A stretch of 64,000 nt of DNA. Source: Ga0077555 sp046154645 (GTDB lineage Bacteria; Pseudomonadota; Alphaproteobacteria; Rhizobiales; Hyphomicrobiaceae). The notes under the pieces are model-generated. The model saw nothing but the letters and a program-made list of their open reading frames with translations, did not search any database and was not told the DNA's origin. The position numbers were made by a program, and so were the translations under genes. Each line of letters begins with the position of its first letter. Position 1 is the stretch's first letter. The DNA lies in contig JBJXDZ010000129.1 of assembly GCA_046154645.1 (NCBI GenBank), forward strand, positions 145,505 through 209,504, in the 5' to 3' direction. This document shows, one piece after another, positions 7,241 to 16,550 of this stretch.

Positions 7241-8005
7241 TCATGGCCCGCCTCTGACCGAGATGGTCTGACCGGAGATGAAGCCGGCATAAGTCGAAGC
7301 AAGAAACATGACGGCGTGGGCGATATCTTCCGGCACGCCGATGCGCTTCATGGCGATGCCGTCGACAATCTGCGCCTGGCGCTCCGAAGTGTAGCTTTGC
7401 CATTGGCGGACGTAGTCCGGACTGGTCGGCATGAACCCTGGCGCCACGGAATTGACCGTGATGTTGTGGCGCCCGAGTTCGCTGGCCATCTGCCGCGTGA
7501 AGCCGATCTCGGCTGCCTTGGCCGTGGCATAGGCCTGGATACCGGTGAGACTGACGCCAAGACCCGCACCTGACGAAATGAAAACGATGCGGCCCTTGTT
7601 GGCCGCCTTCATGGCTGGTGCTGCAGCGCGGACGAGCTTGAAGGCTGCCGTCAGATTACCGTCCATGATGGCGTGCCAGTCGGCGTCCGTGACGTCGTCG
7701 ATCGGCCGTGGCGCCTGACCCCTGACGCCGCCCGCTGCATGCACCAGCACATCAATGCGACCGCCGTTGATGCCGGCGACGAGGGCTGCGACCGCCGCAC
7801 TGTCGGCGAGGTCGACGGCGTGGGTTGCGAGCGAGCCGCCATTTTGGCAGACGACGTGCGACGCAAGCTCCGCGAGGCCATCATTGAGGATGTCGGCGGC
7901 ATGAACGCGGGCGCCGCGGGCGGCGAAGCCCTGCACGATCGCGCGACCGATGCCGCGTGCCGCGCCCGTGACCAACACATGCTGGCCCGCAAAATCGATG
8001 TCCAT
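7241..8005 (-). CDS. Short-chain dehydrogenase/reductase (SDR)
   Basis: 254 residues of the classical SDR fold. It has the cofactor loop TGAARGIG (12-19), the HAAGG variant of the NNAG motif, the catalytic Ser in IVFISSG, and Y-A-T-A-K for the YxxxK pair. The C-terminus SGQTISVRGGP ends typically. It should use NAD(P)H on a hydroxyl or carbonyl substrate. The start follows a GAGGAGAG ribosome site and lies 18 bases downstream of hyuB, so it is probably the third gene of the hyuA-hyuB operon. The substrate is unknown. Confidence 0.88.
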   Translation of the reverse strand: MDIDFAGQHVLVTGAARGIGRAIVQGFAARGARVHAADILNDGLAELASHVVCQNGGSLATHAVDLADSAAVAALVAGINGGRIDVLVHAAGGVRGQAPRPIDDVTDADWHAIMDGNLTAAFKLVRAAAPAMKAANKGRIVFISSGAGLGVSLTGIQAYATAKAAEIGFTRQMASELGRHNITVNSVAPGFMPTSPDYVRQWQSYTSERQAQIVDGIAMKRIGVPEDIAHAVMFLASTYAGFISGQTISVRGGP

Positions 8006-8023
8006 GCCGCTCTCCTCGATGTC

Positions 8024-10036
8024 CTATTCGGCCGCCTGCAGTGATGCGAGTTGCGGGAACTCCGCCTGCAGCGTTCGGAAGATGGTGCGGACGTCATCGC
8101 CGTTGCCGCGACGCTCGGAGTCCGGCACCTGGGTCATGGCGTCGAAAATGCGGTGCTTCAGGTAGAAGCGCCAGTGCACGGGGACGGCCGCCAGCAGGTC
8201 CGTCAGCGCCGCATAGTTGGCCTTGGTCCACAGCGCCTCGTGAGCCTCGCGATTGCGTCCGTAGTCGAACACGGGATCGCTGGGTGCGGGCTTTGGGCGT
8301 TGGCGCATCTCGGCGCGGAGCGCGTCCGTCGCGGCCGTATCCACAGCACCGGATTTGATCACCACGCCGTAGCTGTCGCGCGCCTGCTCCAGCGACACGA
8401 AGCCGCGCTTGACGTCGAGCACGACAGCTGCGTGATCGCGTTGCAGCGGATCGCCATAGCCGCCGGCGCCCCCCGAGGCCACGTAGATGGCATCGCCCGG
8501 CCCGATCTTCAGGATGTCGGTGTTGCGCAGGTCGACCTCGCGATTGCCGCCGGGATTGAGCAGGAAGGCAGAATTGGCGCCAGGACCGCCACCGGCAAGT
8601 CCCCAGCCCTGGAACACCGTGCGATCACGGTTGCGCGCGGTGACCCGCGTGTTGGGCGCAAACACGGTGAAGGTCATTTCCGTGGCAAGGCCACCGCGAA
8701 AGCGTCCGGGTCCGCCTGAGTCGCGACGTAGGCCGTAGCGGTCGAAACGGATCGGCACCTCGGCTTCGTTGATTTCGATCGGCGTGTTCTTGAGGAAGCC
8801 TTGCGTCGCGCCCGAGCCGTCCGTGCCATCGCCCGCGGCCCGGCCGCCTGCGCCGCCGGTCATGGGATTGATCGCAGCCATGAGGCGGCGGCCCGTCCGG
8901 TTGTCGGTCGTGTTGACGTTCATGATGGCGCCGCCCTGCGCACCGGCGGCCTGCATCGTCTCGGGTAGCGCACGCGCGAAGGCGCCGAGGATGACGCCTT
9001 GCAGGCGTTGCGCCGATAGCGTGCGCATGCCGACGGCGGCTGGAAACTGGGGATTGATCATGGTGCCGCGCGGCAAAACCGAGGACAGGATGCGCGCGAT
9101 GCCAGAATTCAGGAACAGGGTCGGATCGAGCGAATAGAGCGCATAGACGAGCCCGACGCAGATCAGGGTGTGGCGCTGATCGCCGCCGGTTGGGATGTTG
9201 AGCGAGGACTCGAGTTGCGGGTCGGTGCCGGTGAAATCAAATTCGAGGCTGTCGCCCTTGACCGTCATCGCGAGAGCCAGCCGGCAGGGTTTGCCGTCGA
9301 CGGCGTCTTCGTCCATGTAATCGGCGAACGGGTAGGTGCCGTCCGGAATGCGCCGCACGATGGCGCGCGCCTGCGCCTCGGCATAGCTCAGCAGATCCTC
9401 GATGCCGGCGGTGAAGGTGTCGATACCGAACTTGGCGATCATCTCGTGCACCTTGCGCTCGCCTGTATTGCAGGCTGCGATCTGCGCCTTGAGATCACCC
9501 CAGGTCTGTTCGGGCGCGCGGACGTTGGCGAGGAAGATGTCGAGTACCTGCTTGTTGACCACGCCTTTGGTCACGATCTTGGCCGGGGGAATGCGAATGC
9601 CTTCCTGGTGCACCTCGGTCAACGTGCGCGACAGCGACGCCGGCACGGCGCCGCCGACGTCGGTGTTGTGGATGTGCCCGACCGAGAAGGCGACGATGCG
9701 GCCGTCGTGGAATACTGGCTTCCAGATGTGCATGTCGGGCGAATGCGTGCACACGAACCCGGAATAGGGATCGTTGGTGATGCAGATGTCGCCGTCCTCG
9801 TAGTGCTCGATGGCACGAATGGCCGGCCCGTAATTGAGGCCGACAAACCAGGTGGCGCCAAGCTCGGTCGGGGTGGCGAACGTCTCGCCCGAGGGCGTGG
9901 TGAGGCCCGTGGTGAAATCCTCGGTTTCCTTGACGAAGGTCGAATGCGCGGTGCGGTAGAGCGTGAAGGCCATGCTCTCAGCTGCCGCGCGCGCGTGGTT
10001 GCGCAGAATTTCCAGCGTCACCTTGTCGATGGCCAT
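8024..10036 (-). CDS. hyuB: Hydantoinase B/oxoprolinase-family subunit
   Basis: 670 residues from the ATG at 10036. The whole length matches HyuB/5-oxoprolinase beta: N-terminal KVTLEILRNHARAAAESMAFTLYRTAHS, the central NDPYSGFVCTHSPDMHIWKPVF metal-site region, GGDQRHTLICVGLVYALYSL, and a glycine-rich C-terminal part. With HyuA it forms ATP-dependent enzymes that open lactam or hydantoin rings; related pairs act as ketone or aromatic carboxylases. The gene starts two bases after the hyuA stop, so the subunits are made together. A longer start at 10117 would lie inside hyuA and is rejected. Confidence 0.92.
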   Translation of the reverse strand: MAIDKVTLEILRNHARAAAESMAFTLYRTAHSTFVKETEDFTTGLTTPSGETFATPTELGATWFVGLNYGPAIRAIEHYEDGDICITNDPYSGFVCTHSPDMHIWKPVFHDGRIVAFSVGHIHNTDVGGAVPASLSRTLTEVHQEGIRIPPAKIVTKGVVNKQVLDIFLANVRAPEQTWGDLKAQIAACNTGERKVHEMIAKFGIDTFTAGIEDLLSYAEAQARAIVRRIPDGTYPFADYMDEDAVDGKPCRLALAMTVKGDSLEFDFTGTDPQLESSLNIPTGGDQRHTLICVGLVYALYSLDPTLFLNSGIARILSSVLPRGTMINPQFPAAVGMRTLSAQRLQGVILGAFARALPETMQAAGAQGGAIMNVNTTDNRTGRRLMAAINPMTGGAGGRAAGDGTDGSGATQGFLKNTPIEINEAEVPIRFDRYGLRRDSGGPGRFRGGLATEMTFTVFAPNTRVTARNRDRTVFQGWGLAGGGPGANSAFLLNPGGNREVDLRNTDILKIGPGDAIYVASGGAGGYGDPLQRDHAAVVLDVKRGFVSLEQARDSYGVVIKSGAVDTAATDALRAEMRQRPKPAPSDPVFDYGRNREAHEALWTKANYAALTDLLAAVPVHWRFYLKHRIFDAMTQVPDSERRGNGDDVRTIFRTLQAEFPQLASLQAAE

Positions 10037-10038
10037 GG

Positions 10039-12081
10039 TCACGCGCTCCGTTCGATGACGAGATTGCCGAAGGTATCGATCACGGCTCCGAAGCCGGCCA
10101 CGATGCACGTGGTGCAATCGCCTTGACGCACAATGGCGGGTCCGGCAAAGTGGGCGCCAGGCTTGAGGGTGGCGCGGTCGAAGACACCGGCCTGCCGCCA
10201 GCTGCCCGCGAGGTAGACATCGGTTGAAGCCGCTGCTTGCGCAGCATGTGGCGTGGCCGTGACGATGCGCCGTGCCGGCTGCGGCGAGGTGCCGAGGGCG
10301 ACGACACGAACGTTGACCATCTGCACCGGCGCCTTCTCGTCGGCGTACTCGTAGATGCGCGCATGCTCGCGGTGAAAGGCGCCGGTAATCCGGGCCAGGT
10401 CGCGAGCCGTGATCCAGGCGCTGTCGAGCGGCACCTCGATCTCATAGGACTGGCCGCGATAGCGCATATCGGCCGAGACCAGCAGCCGCGCCTCGCCGGT
10501 GTGGCCATGCTCATCGCGCAGCCAAGCCGTTGCCTGGGCTTCGAGCCGCGCTGCGGCCTCGGCGATGGTGTCGGCGCCTTTGGCGTCGACCTCGGTCAGA
10601 ACCGTCTGCACGAAGTCGTTGCGAACGTCCGCGATCAAGCCGCCATAAGCCGCGAGGACACCCGGCGTCGGGGGCACGACGATGCGGTCGATGCCGAGAT
10701 CGTCGGCGACCAGACAGGCGGTCATTGGCCCGGCGCCGCCGAACGGGATCAGCGTGAATGTGCGGGGATCAGCGCCTTGCCGCGACAACAGCTTTGAAAT
10801 CTCCAGGAACATGCCGGAAATCGACACCTTGATGATCGCCTCGGCTGCAGCTGCCGAAGATAGCGACAGCTGGGTCGCAATGTCACCGACGGCCCGCTTG
10901 GCGCGTTCGAGATCGAGCCTGACGGCACCATAGCCAAGCTCACCGCTGCCGAGCAGGCCACACACCGCATAGGCGTCCGTGATGGTGGCCCGCGTACCGC
11001 CCCGGCCATAACAGGCAGGTCCCGGCGTCGAGCCGGCGCTTTCGGGGCCGACCTTCAGCACCCCCTGCTCATCGACCTCGGCGATCGAGCCGCCGCCGGC
11101 GCCAATCGAGGTCACGGCCACGGTCGGAATGTAGATCGGAAACTCGCCGACCATCTCACCGGTGCCGAAGCGCGGCTTGCCGTCGACGATCACAGCCACG
11201 TCGGCGCTGGTGCCGCCGACATCGAGCGAAAGCACGTTTGCGGCGCCGGCCTCGGCTGCGACGCGCGCGGCGCCGATGACGCCCGAGGCTGTGCCTGAGA
11301 GCAGCATCTGGATGGGTTGGATCTTGCCGAGCTCGGCGCGCATGACGCCGCCATTCGACTTCGTGATCATCGGTTCCGGGGCGACGCCCGCTGACTTGAG
11401 CGCGGACTGCAGGGAGCTGAGATAGTTGGCGACGCGCACCTGCACGTAGCCTGCGACCGTGGCTGTCACCGTGCGTTCGTACTCGCGGATGATGGGCCAC
11501 ACGGCAGAAGACAGCGTCACCCCAAGGCCAGGCGCGGCCTTGGCGATCACCGCGGCGACGCGGCGCTCGTTGCTGGGATTGGCGTAGGCGTGCAGCAGCG
11601 CGACGACGATGGTCTCGGCACTTTCTGCCTGGGCCGCGGCGACGGCTGCCAAGACGCTGGCGTCATCGACCGGGCGCAGGATGGAGCCGTCGGCCAGCGT
11701 CCGTTCGGCCAAGCCGTAAACGCGCTCCCGCGGGGCCAGTGGCGCGGCACGTCTGGAAAAGAGATCGTAGGGATCCGGCATCTTGAGGCGGGCCACCTCG
11801 AGGACATCCTCGAAGCCGCCGGTCACAAACAGCGCCAATTTGGCGCCGCGGCGCTGGATCACGGTATTCACGCCGACCGTCGTGCCATGCGTGAAGTAAG
11901 TGACCGCTTGCGGCGGGATGCCAAACCGCTGCTCGATCAGGCTCAGGCCTTCGATGACTTCGGCGCCGGGCTTGTCCGGCGTGGACAGGACCTTGAGAGT
12001 GCGCACCTCGCCGCTGCTCTCGTCGAGCACGCAGAAATCCGTGAACGTGCCACCGATGTCGACGCCAATGCGGAACCCCAT
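10039..12081 (-). CDS. hyuA: Hydantoinase A/oxoprolinase-family ATP-binding subunit
   Basis: 680 residues. The actin-like ATPase fold opens with FRIGVDIGGTFTDFCVLDE, followed by THGTTVGVNTVIQRRGA, SLDVGGTSADVAVIVDG, TSIGAGGGSIAEVDE and PFGGAGPMTA, all typical of HyuA. It phosphorylates or activates the amide or lactam substrate for the partner subunit. The start follows AGGGGTAGC. The gene opens a minus-strand operon (hyuA, hyuB, SDR, perhaps the deacetylase) and is divergent from the SDR at 12206 and the peptide-type ABC importer. That suggests an imported amide or lactam as substrate, though the exact compound is not readable. Confidence 0.92.
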   Translation of the reverse strand: MGFRIGVDIGGTFTDFCVLDESSGEVRTLKVLSTPDKPGAEVIEGLSLIEQRFGIPPQAVTYFTHGTTVGVNTVIQRRGAKLALFVTGGFEDVLEVARLKMPDPYDLFSRRAAPLAPRERVYGLAERTLADGSILRPVDDASVLAAVAAAQAESAETIVVALLHAYANPSNERRVAAVIAKAAPGLGVTLSSAVWPIIREYERTVTATVAGYVQVRVANYLSSLQSALKSAGVAPEPMITKSNGGVMRAELGKIQPIQMLLSGTASGVIGAARVAAEAGAANVLSLDVGGTSADVAVIVDGKPRFGTGEMVGEFPIYIPTVAVTSIGAGGGSIAEVDEQGVLKVGPESAGSTPGPACYGRGGTRATITDAYAVCGLLGSGELGYGAVRLDLERAKRAVGDIATQLSLSSAAAAEAIIKVSISGMFLEISKLLSRQGADPRTFTLIPFGGAGPMTACLVADDLGIDRIVVPPTPGVLAAYGGLIADVRNDFVQTVLTEVDAKGADTIAEAAARLEAQATAWLRDEHGHTGEARLLVSADMRYRGQSYEIEVPLDSAWITARDLARITGAFHREHARIYEYADEKAPVQMVNVRVVALGTSPQPARRIVTATPHAAQAAASTDVYLAGSWRQAGVFDRATLKPGAHFAGPAIVRQGDCTTCIVAGFGAVIDTFGNLVIERSA

Positions 12082-12205
12082 ACCAAGCTACCCCTCGTTG
12101 CGCCACGTCACCTGTGCATGGTTCATCGGTTACATCGGTCTTGTCCAGAGCCGTGTGGAATGCTCAACTGTCTGCGGACCAGTCCGGTGCAGCAGGAGCA
12201 GTTCG

Positions 12206-12964
12206 ATGGCAGCGAGTGAGCGACGTGTCGCAATCGTCACAGGCGGCGCGCGCGGGATCGGTCGAGGTTGCGCCCATGCCATCGCGCAGAAGGGCGTGGA
12301 CGTTGTCCTGGTCGACCTTCTGGAGGACAAGCTGCCGGGCACCAAGGCCGAGATCGAGGCCATGGGCGTTGCCTGCGAGACGTTCGTCGCCGACGTCGCC
12401 GATCATCGCCGCGCCAAGGAGATTGCGGCCGCCGTGCTCAGTCGGTTCGGGCGCATCGACATTCTGGTGAACAACGCCGGCAAGGCACAGCCCAAGGGCA
12501 TCCTGGAACTGGCCGAGGATGAGTGGGACCGCACCATCGCCGTCAATCTCAAGAGCTGCTTCAATTATGCCCAGGCCGTGGCGCCAACCATGCTCGAGCG
12601 CAAGTGGGGCCGCATCGTCTCGATGTCGTCGGTGAACGCGCACTCGGGCGGCGTGACGGCCGCGGTGAGCAAGTTCGCCTATGCCTCCGCCAAAGCCGGC
12701 ATCATCGGCATGACGCGGGCGCTGGCGAAGGAACTGGGGCCGGATATCGCGGTCAATTGCATCTGCCCCGGCCTGATCAAGACCGAGGTCGAGGGCAATG
12801 CCGTCATCCGCGCCCGTGAGGGGGAGCTGATCAAGGGCGTGGCCATGCAGCGGGTGGGAACGCCGGTCGATGTGGGGAACCTCGTTGCTTTCCTCGCCAC
12901 GACGGAGCCTTGCTTTATCACAGGGCGCGACTTCATCATCGACGGTTTTCAGTTCAACATCTGA
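12206..12964 (+). CDS. Short-chain dehydrogenase/reductase (SDR)
   Basis: 252 residues. It has the cofactor loop TGGARGIG, VNNAG, the catalytic Ser in IVSMSSVNAHSG and Y-A-S-A-K as YxxxK, so a full classical SDR active site. It is closest in feel to 3-oxoacyl-ACP or sugar-alcohol dehydrogenase members. The ATG at 12206 follows AGGAGC, and an upstream in-frame extension towards 11900 overlaps hyuA and is rejected. The gene is the first on the plus strand before the peptide ABC operon (94-base gap) and divergent from hyuA, so it may act in the same pathway. Confidence 0.88.
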   Translation: MAASERRVAIVTGGARGIGRGCAHAIAQKGVDVVLVDLLEDKLPGTKAEIEAMGVACETFVADVADHRRAKEIAAAVLSRFGRIDILVNNAGKAQPKGILELAEDEWDRTIAVNLKSCFNYAQAVAPTMLERKWGRIVSMSSVNAHSGGVTAAVSKFAYASAKAGIIGMTRALAKELGPDIAVNCICPGLIKTEVEGNAVIRAREGELIKGVAMQRVGTPVDVGNLVAFLATTEPCFITGRDFIIDGFQFNI

Positions 12965-13058
12965 TGGAAATCCGTGCGATCGCGACCGGTATGGTCTGCT
13001 ACAGACTATGCCAACATGGACCCGAAAACGTGTCGTTGACCCATGAAGGAGGAGTTGA

Positions 13059-14621
13059 ATGCTCGTCATCAGAAGACTGCTGATGGCCGCTGTCTGCGGC
13101 CTGATCATGAGCCCATCGGCGCTGACATCGCAAGCGGTGGCGCAATCCAAATTCGTGTTCGCCAACGCCAGCCCCTACGACACGCTGGATCCCCACCAGA
13201 TCCTCGACGTCGGCCGCGTCGCCTCGCGCGTCAATCTCTATGACGGCTTGCTGCGCTGGCTCGACAATCCCGCCAAGCTGGAGCCCTGGCTTGCCGAGAG
13301 CTATACCGTTTCCGACGACGGCAAGGCGTACACCTTCAAGCTGCGCAAGGGCGCCAAGTTCCATGACGGCAGCGAGATCAAGGCCGCCGACGTGGTCTAC
13401 TCCATGGAGCGCATTCTGGGCCTGAAGGGCCAGTCGTTTCCGCTGTTTTCCGACCTCGTGCAGCCCGGTTCCACCAAGGCTGCCGACGACTATACGGTCG
13501 TGTTCAACCTGACCAAGGCCTCGGCGATTTTCCTGGCCGTGGTTCCCGAGGTGCATGTCGTCAACACGGCGCTGGTCAAGAAGAACGAGAAAGACGGCGA
13601 CTGGGGCAAAGCCTGGTTGTCGAAAAACGCGGCGGGCTCCGGCTCGTACAAGCTCAAGCGCTATGATCCCGCCATCGGCTTCACGGCTGACAGGTTCAAG
13701 GAGCACTGGAATACGAAGTGGGGCGCCAAGCCTATCGAGGAAATCGAATTCCGCACCGTGATCGAGCTGAACAGTCGCGTGCTCGGCCTGATCAAGGGCG
13801 ACTTCCACGGCACCGACGGCTACCTGCCGCAGGACCAGATCAAGCGCATGCGCGAGACGCCGAGCCTTTATGTCGCCGAGGCTGAGTCGATGCGCATTTT
13901 CTACTCGATCATCCACTCGGGCCGCGAGCCCATGAACGATATCAACTTCCGCAAGGCGCTCTCGCACGCCTTCGACTATGACGGCTTCAACAAGAACATC
14001 TTGTCGGACTCGGTGGCGCGCAATCCCGTGCCGCTGCCCAACAACATCTGGGGCGCGCCAAAGGGCGTGAAGGGCTACACCTACGATCTCGACAAAGCCA
14101 AGGAATACCTCGCCAAAATGAAATCGCCGCCGCGCGAGATCACGATCGGTGCGCTGGCCGGCTATCAGCAGACCGAGCAGGCGGCGGCCCTGTTGCAAGC
14201 GAGCCTGGCGAAGATCGGCATCAAATCCAAGATTCTGGCAGAGCCCTGGTCTGTCGTTTCAACCAAGATGCGCAACGAGCAGCAGATGCCCGACCTGCTG
14301 TTCCTGTGGAAATCGACCTACTACGCCGATCCCAACAACTGGGTCGGTGAAATGTATGCCTGCGACCAGATCGGCCAGCGCAACAACAGCTGGTACTGCA
14401 ACAAGGAAGTCGATGCGCTGCTGACCGCGGCGCTGGCAACCACCGACCAGGCCAAGCGCGCCGCCAACTACGAGAAGGCCGCGACGATGGTGATGGAGGA
14501 TGCCGGCGGCATCTTCATCTACAACACCAAGTGGTTCGGCCCTTTCAACAAGAAGGTCACGGGTGTCCGGTTCTGCCCGATCGGCGATGGCCAGGAGATG
14601 CGTTGGGCCAGCATGGAATGA
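13059..14621 (+). CDS. Peptide/opine-type ABC transporter substrate-binding protein (SBP_bac_5)
   Basis: 520 residues. A Sec signal peptide of about 29 residues ends in AVAQS. The family-5 binding protein fold follows: LDPHQILDVGRVASRVNLYDGLLRWLDN near the N-terminus, AYTFKLRKGAKFHDGSEIKAADVVYSMER, and a C-terminal FNKKVTGVRF segment. It captures small peptides or other amide or glycoside solutes in the periplasm for the permeases encoded next. A strong GGAGGAG ribosome site precedes the ATG. First gene of the five-gene importer, next to hydantoinase genes, so the ligand may be an amide compound. Confidence 0.92.
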   Translation: MLVIRRLLMAAVCGLIMSPSALTSQAVAQSKFVFANASPYDTLDPHQILDVGRVASRVNLYDGLLRWLDNPAKLEPWLAESYTVSDDGKAYTFKLRKGAKFHDGSEIKAADVVYSMERILGLKGQSFPLFSDLVQPGSTKAADDYTVVFNLTKASAIFLAVVPEVHVVNTALVKKNEKDGDWGKAWLSKNAAGSGSYKLKRYDPAIGFTADRFKEHWNTKWGAKPIEEIEFRTVIELNSRVLGLIKGDFHGTDGYLPQDQIKRMRETPSLYVAEAESMRIFYSIIHSGREPMNDINFRKALSHAFDYDGFNKNILSDSVARNPVPLPNNIWGAPKGVKGYTYDLDKAKEYLAKMKSPPREITIGALAGYQQTEQAAALLQASLAKIGIKSKILAEPWSVVSTKMRNEQQMPDLLFLWKSTYYADPNNWVGEMYACDQIGQRNNSWYCNKEVDALLTAALATTDQAKRAANYEKAATMVMEDAGGIFIYNTKWFGPFNKKVTGVRFCPIGDGQEMRWASME

Positions 14622-14683
14622 CGTGGGCCCGGTTCTAGGGATCCCGCCTCGCGTTCAGCGGGGCGGGAGGAGTCAAAGGGTCC

Positions 14684-15688
14684 ATGCGCACGCTGGTTTT
14701 CATTCTGCGACGTCTTGCCTGGCTGGTGCCGACGCTGCTCGGCCTGCTGGCGATCGTGTTCACCGTAAGCCACATCATCCCGGCCGATCCGGCAGCGACG
14801 CTGGCGGGCGAGAACGCGACGCGAGCGCAGATCGAGGCCATTCGCAAGGAGTACGGCTTCGACCAGCCGTTGCCGGTGCAGTTTCTTCGCTATGTGCGCA
14901 AGGCTGCAACCGGTGATCTCGGCATCAGCCTCTATACGCAGCGGCCGATCTCGGAAGACCTCATCAAGCGCGTCCCGGCAACGCTCGAGCTCGCATTCAC
15001 GACGATCATTCTGGCCACCCTGATTGGTGTGCCGCTGGGCGTCATTGCCGCCGTCAGGCGCAACTCGATCCTCGACCACGCCTTGCGCATCTTTACTGTC
15101 TCGGGCCTCGCCATCGCCAGCTTCTGGCTGGCGATCCTGTTCCAATTGCTGTTCGCCATGAAGCTTGGCGTGACGCCGCTGCAAGGTCGCGTCAATGGCT
15201 GGGGACCCGATCACATCACCGGCTTCTTTGTGCTCGACGCCCTCATTCAGCGCGACTGGACCAATCTGCGCAGCGTCCTCGCACATCTGACACTGCCCGT
15301 GCTGACGCTGGCGTTCCCGGCGATGGCAACGATCGTGCGCTTCACGCGCGCCGGTGTTCTCGATGCCATCAACTCCAACTATGTGCTCTATGAGCAGGCC
15401 ATGGGACTGCCGAAGCGGGTGATCATCTGGAAGTACGTGCTGCGCAATGCCATGATCGGGACCGTGACGCAGATCGGACTGATCTTTGGCCTGCTGCTGG
15501 CCGGTGCCGTCGTCGTCGAGAGCGTATTCGACTGGCCCGGCGTTGGCCTCTTCGCTGTGAATTCGATCCTGCGCTCCGACTACAATGGCATCATGGGCTT
15601 CACGCTGATCACGGGGACGATCTTCATCCTGGTCAATCTGGCTGTCGACATCGTGCACGGCATGATCGACCCGCGCGGGGGGCGCTGA
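14684..15688 (+). CDS. ABC transporter permease, DppB/OppB type
   Basis: 334 residues, about six membrane helices. It opens with LVFILRRLAWLVPTLLGLLAIVFTVSHIIPADPA, the conserved DppB start. The BPD_transp EAA loop is around YVLYEQAMGLPKRVIIWKYVLRNAM, and ESVFDWPGVG closes the family signature. It forms the inner-membrane channel with the DppC-type partner encoded eight bases downstream. The start follows GGGAGGAG about 12 bases upstream. Confidence 0.93.
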   Translation: MRTLVFILRRLAWLVPTLLGLLAIVFTVSHIIPADPAATLAGENATRAQIEAIRKEYGFDQPLPVQFLRYVRKAATGDLGISLYTQRPISEDLIKRVPATLELAFTTIILATLIGVPLGVIAAVRRNSILDHALRIFTVSGLAIASFWLAILFQLLFAMKLGVTPLQGRVNGWGPDHITGFFVLDALIQRDWTNLRSVLAHLTLPVLTLAFPAMATIVRFTRAGVLDAINSNYVLYEQAMGLPKRVIIWKYVLRNAMIGTVTQIGLIFGLLLAGAVVVESVFDWPGVGLFAVNSILRSDYNGIMGFTLITGTIFILVNLAVDIVHGMIDPRGGR

Positions 15689-15695
15689 AGCTTCC

Positions 15696-16550
15696 ATGCA
15701 GACCGCGCTCTACCTCGTTCGCCGCCTCGCCAGCGACAAGACGGCGCTCTTCGGCGCCAGCATCATTCTGCTGCTCGTGTTGATTGCGATCTTTGCCCCT
15801 TGGCTTGCCACGCATCCAGCCGACGTCGCCGAGTTCCACCCGGCCGAACGGCTGAAGGGGCCAAGTGCCGGACACTTCTTCGGCACCGACCGCATGGGCA
15901 GCGACATCTACTCGCGGCTGTTGTTCGGCGCCCGCATCACCATCACGATTGCCCTCATCGCGGTTGGCGCTGCGGTCCTGATTGGGGTGCCGATCGGATT
16001 GGTTGCTGGCTATTACCGCACTTGGGTCAGCGACCTCTTGATGCGCATCTCGGACATGTTCCTCGCCGTGCCGCAGATCGTGCTGGCGATCGCCATCGCG
16101 CAATCGCTCGGGCCATCGATCGAGAATGTGATCCTGGCCCTGTCGATCACCTATTGGCCGTTCTGGGCCCGCCTCGTCTATGCGGAGACGCGCGGCGCCC
16201 TGAACGAGACTTACGTCGAGGCGGCCATCGCTCTCGGCGCGTCGCCGTTCCGCGTCATGGCCCTGCACATCCTCCCGAATATCTCGTCGTCGATCATCGT
16301 GCGCACGACCATCGGCATGGGCGGCACCATTCTGACGGCGGCCGCACTTGGCTTTCTTGGTCTGGGTCCGCCCCCGCCGACGCCCGAATGGGGCCGCACC
16401 ATTGCCGAGAGTCGCGAGTTTCTGCCAGACGCCTGGTGGTATGCAACGGCACCTGGGCTCGCCATCTTCCTGGTCGTGATGGGTTTCAATCTGCTCGGCG
16501 ACGGATTGCGCGACATTCTTGATCCCCGCACGCGCAGGAGCCGCGAATGA
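15696..16550 (+). CDS. ABC transporter permease, DppC/OppC type
   Basis: 284 residues. The N-terminal OppC_N helix (GASIILLLVLIAIFAPWLA) is followed by GTDRMGSDIYSRLLFGARIT, the DppC hallmark, and an EAA loop at YVEAAIALGASPFRVMALHILPN. It partners the upstream permease in the importer. The stop overlaps the next ATP-binding gene as ATGA, so translation is coupled. Confidence 0.93.
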   Translation: MQTALYLVRRLASDKTALFGASIILLLVLIAIFAPWLATHPADVAEFHPAERLKGPSAGHFFGTDRMGSDIYSRLLFGARITITIALIAVGAAVLIGVPIGLVAGYYRTWVSDLLMRISDMFLAVPQIVLAIAIAQSLGPSIENVILALSITYWPFWARLVYAETRGALNETYVEAAIALGASPFRVMALHILPNISSSIIVRTTIGMGGTILTAAALGFLGLGPPPPTPEWGRTIAESREFLPDAWWYATAPGLAIFLVVMGFNLLGDGLRDILDPRTRRSRE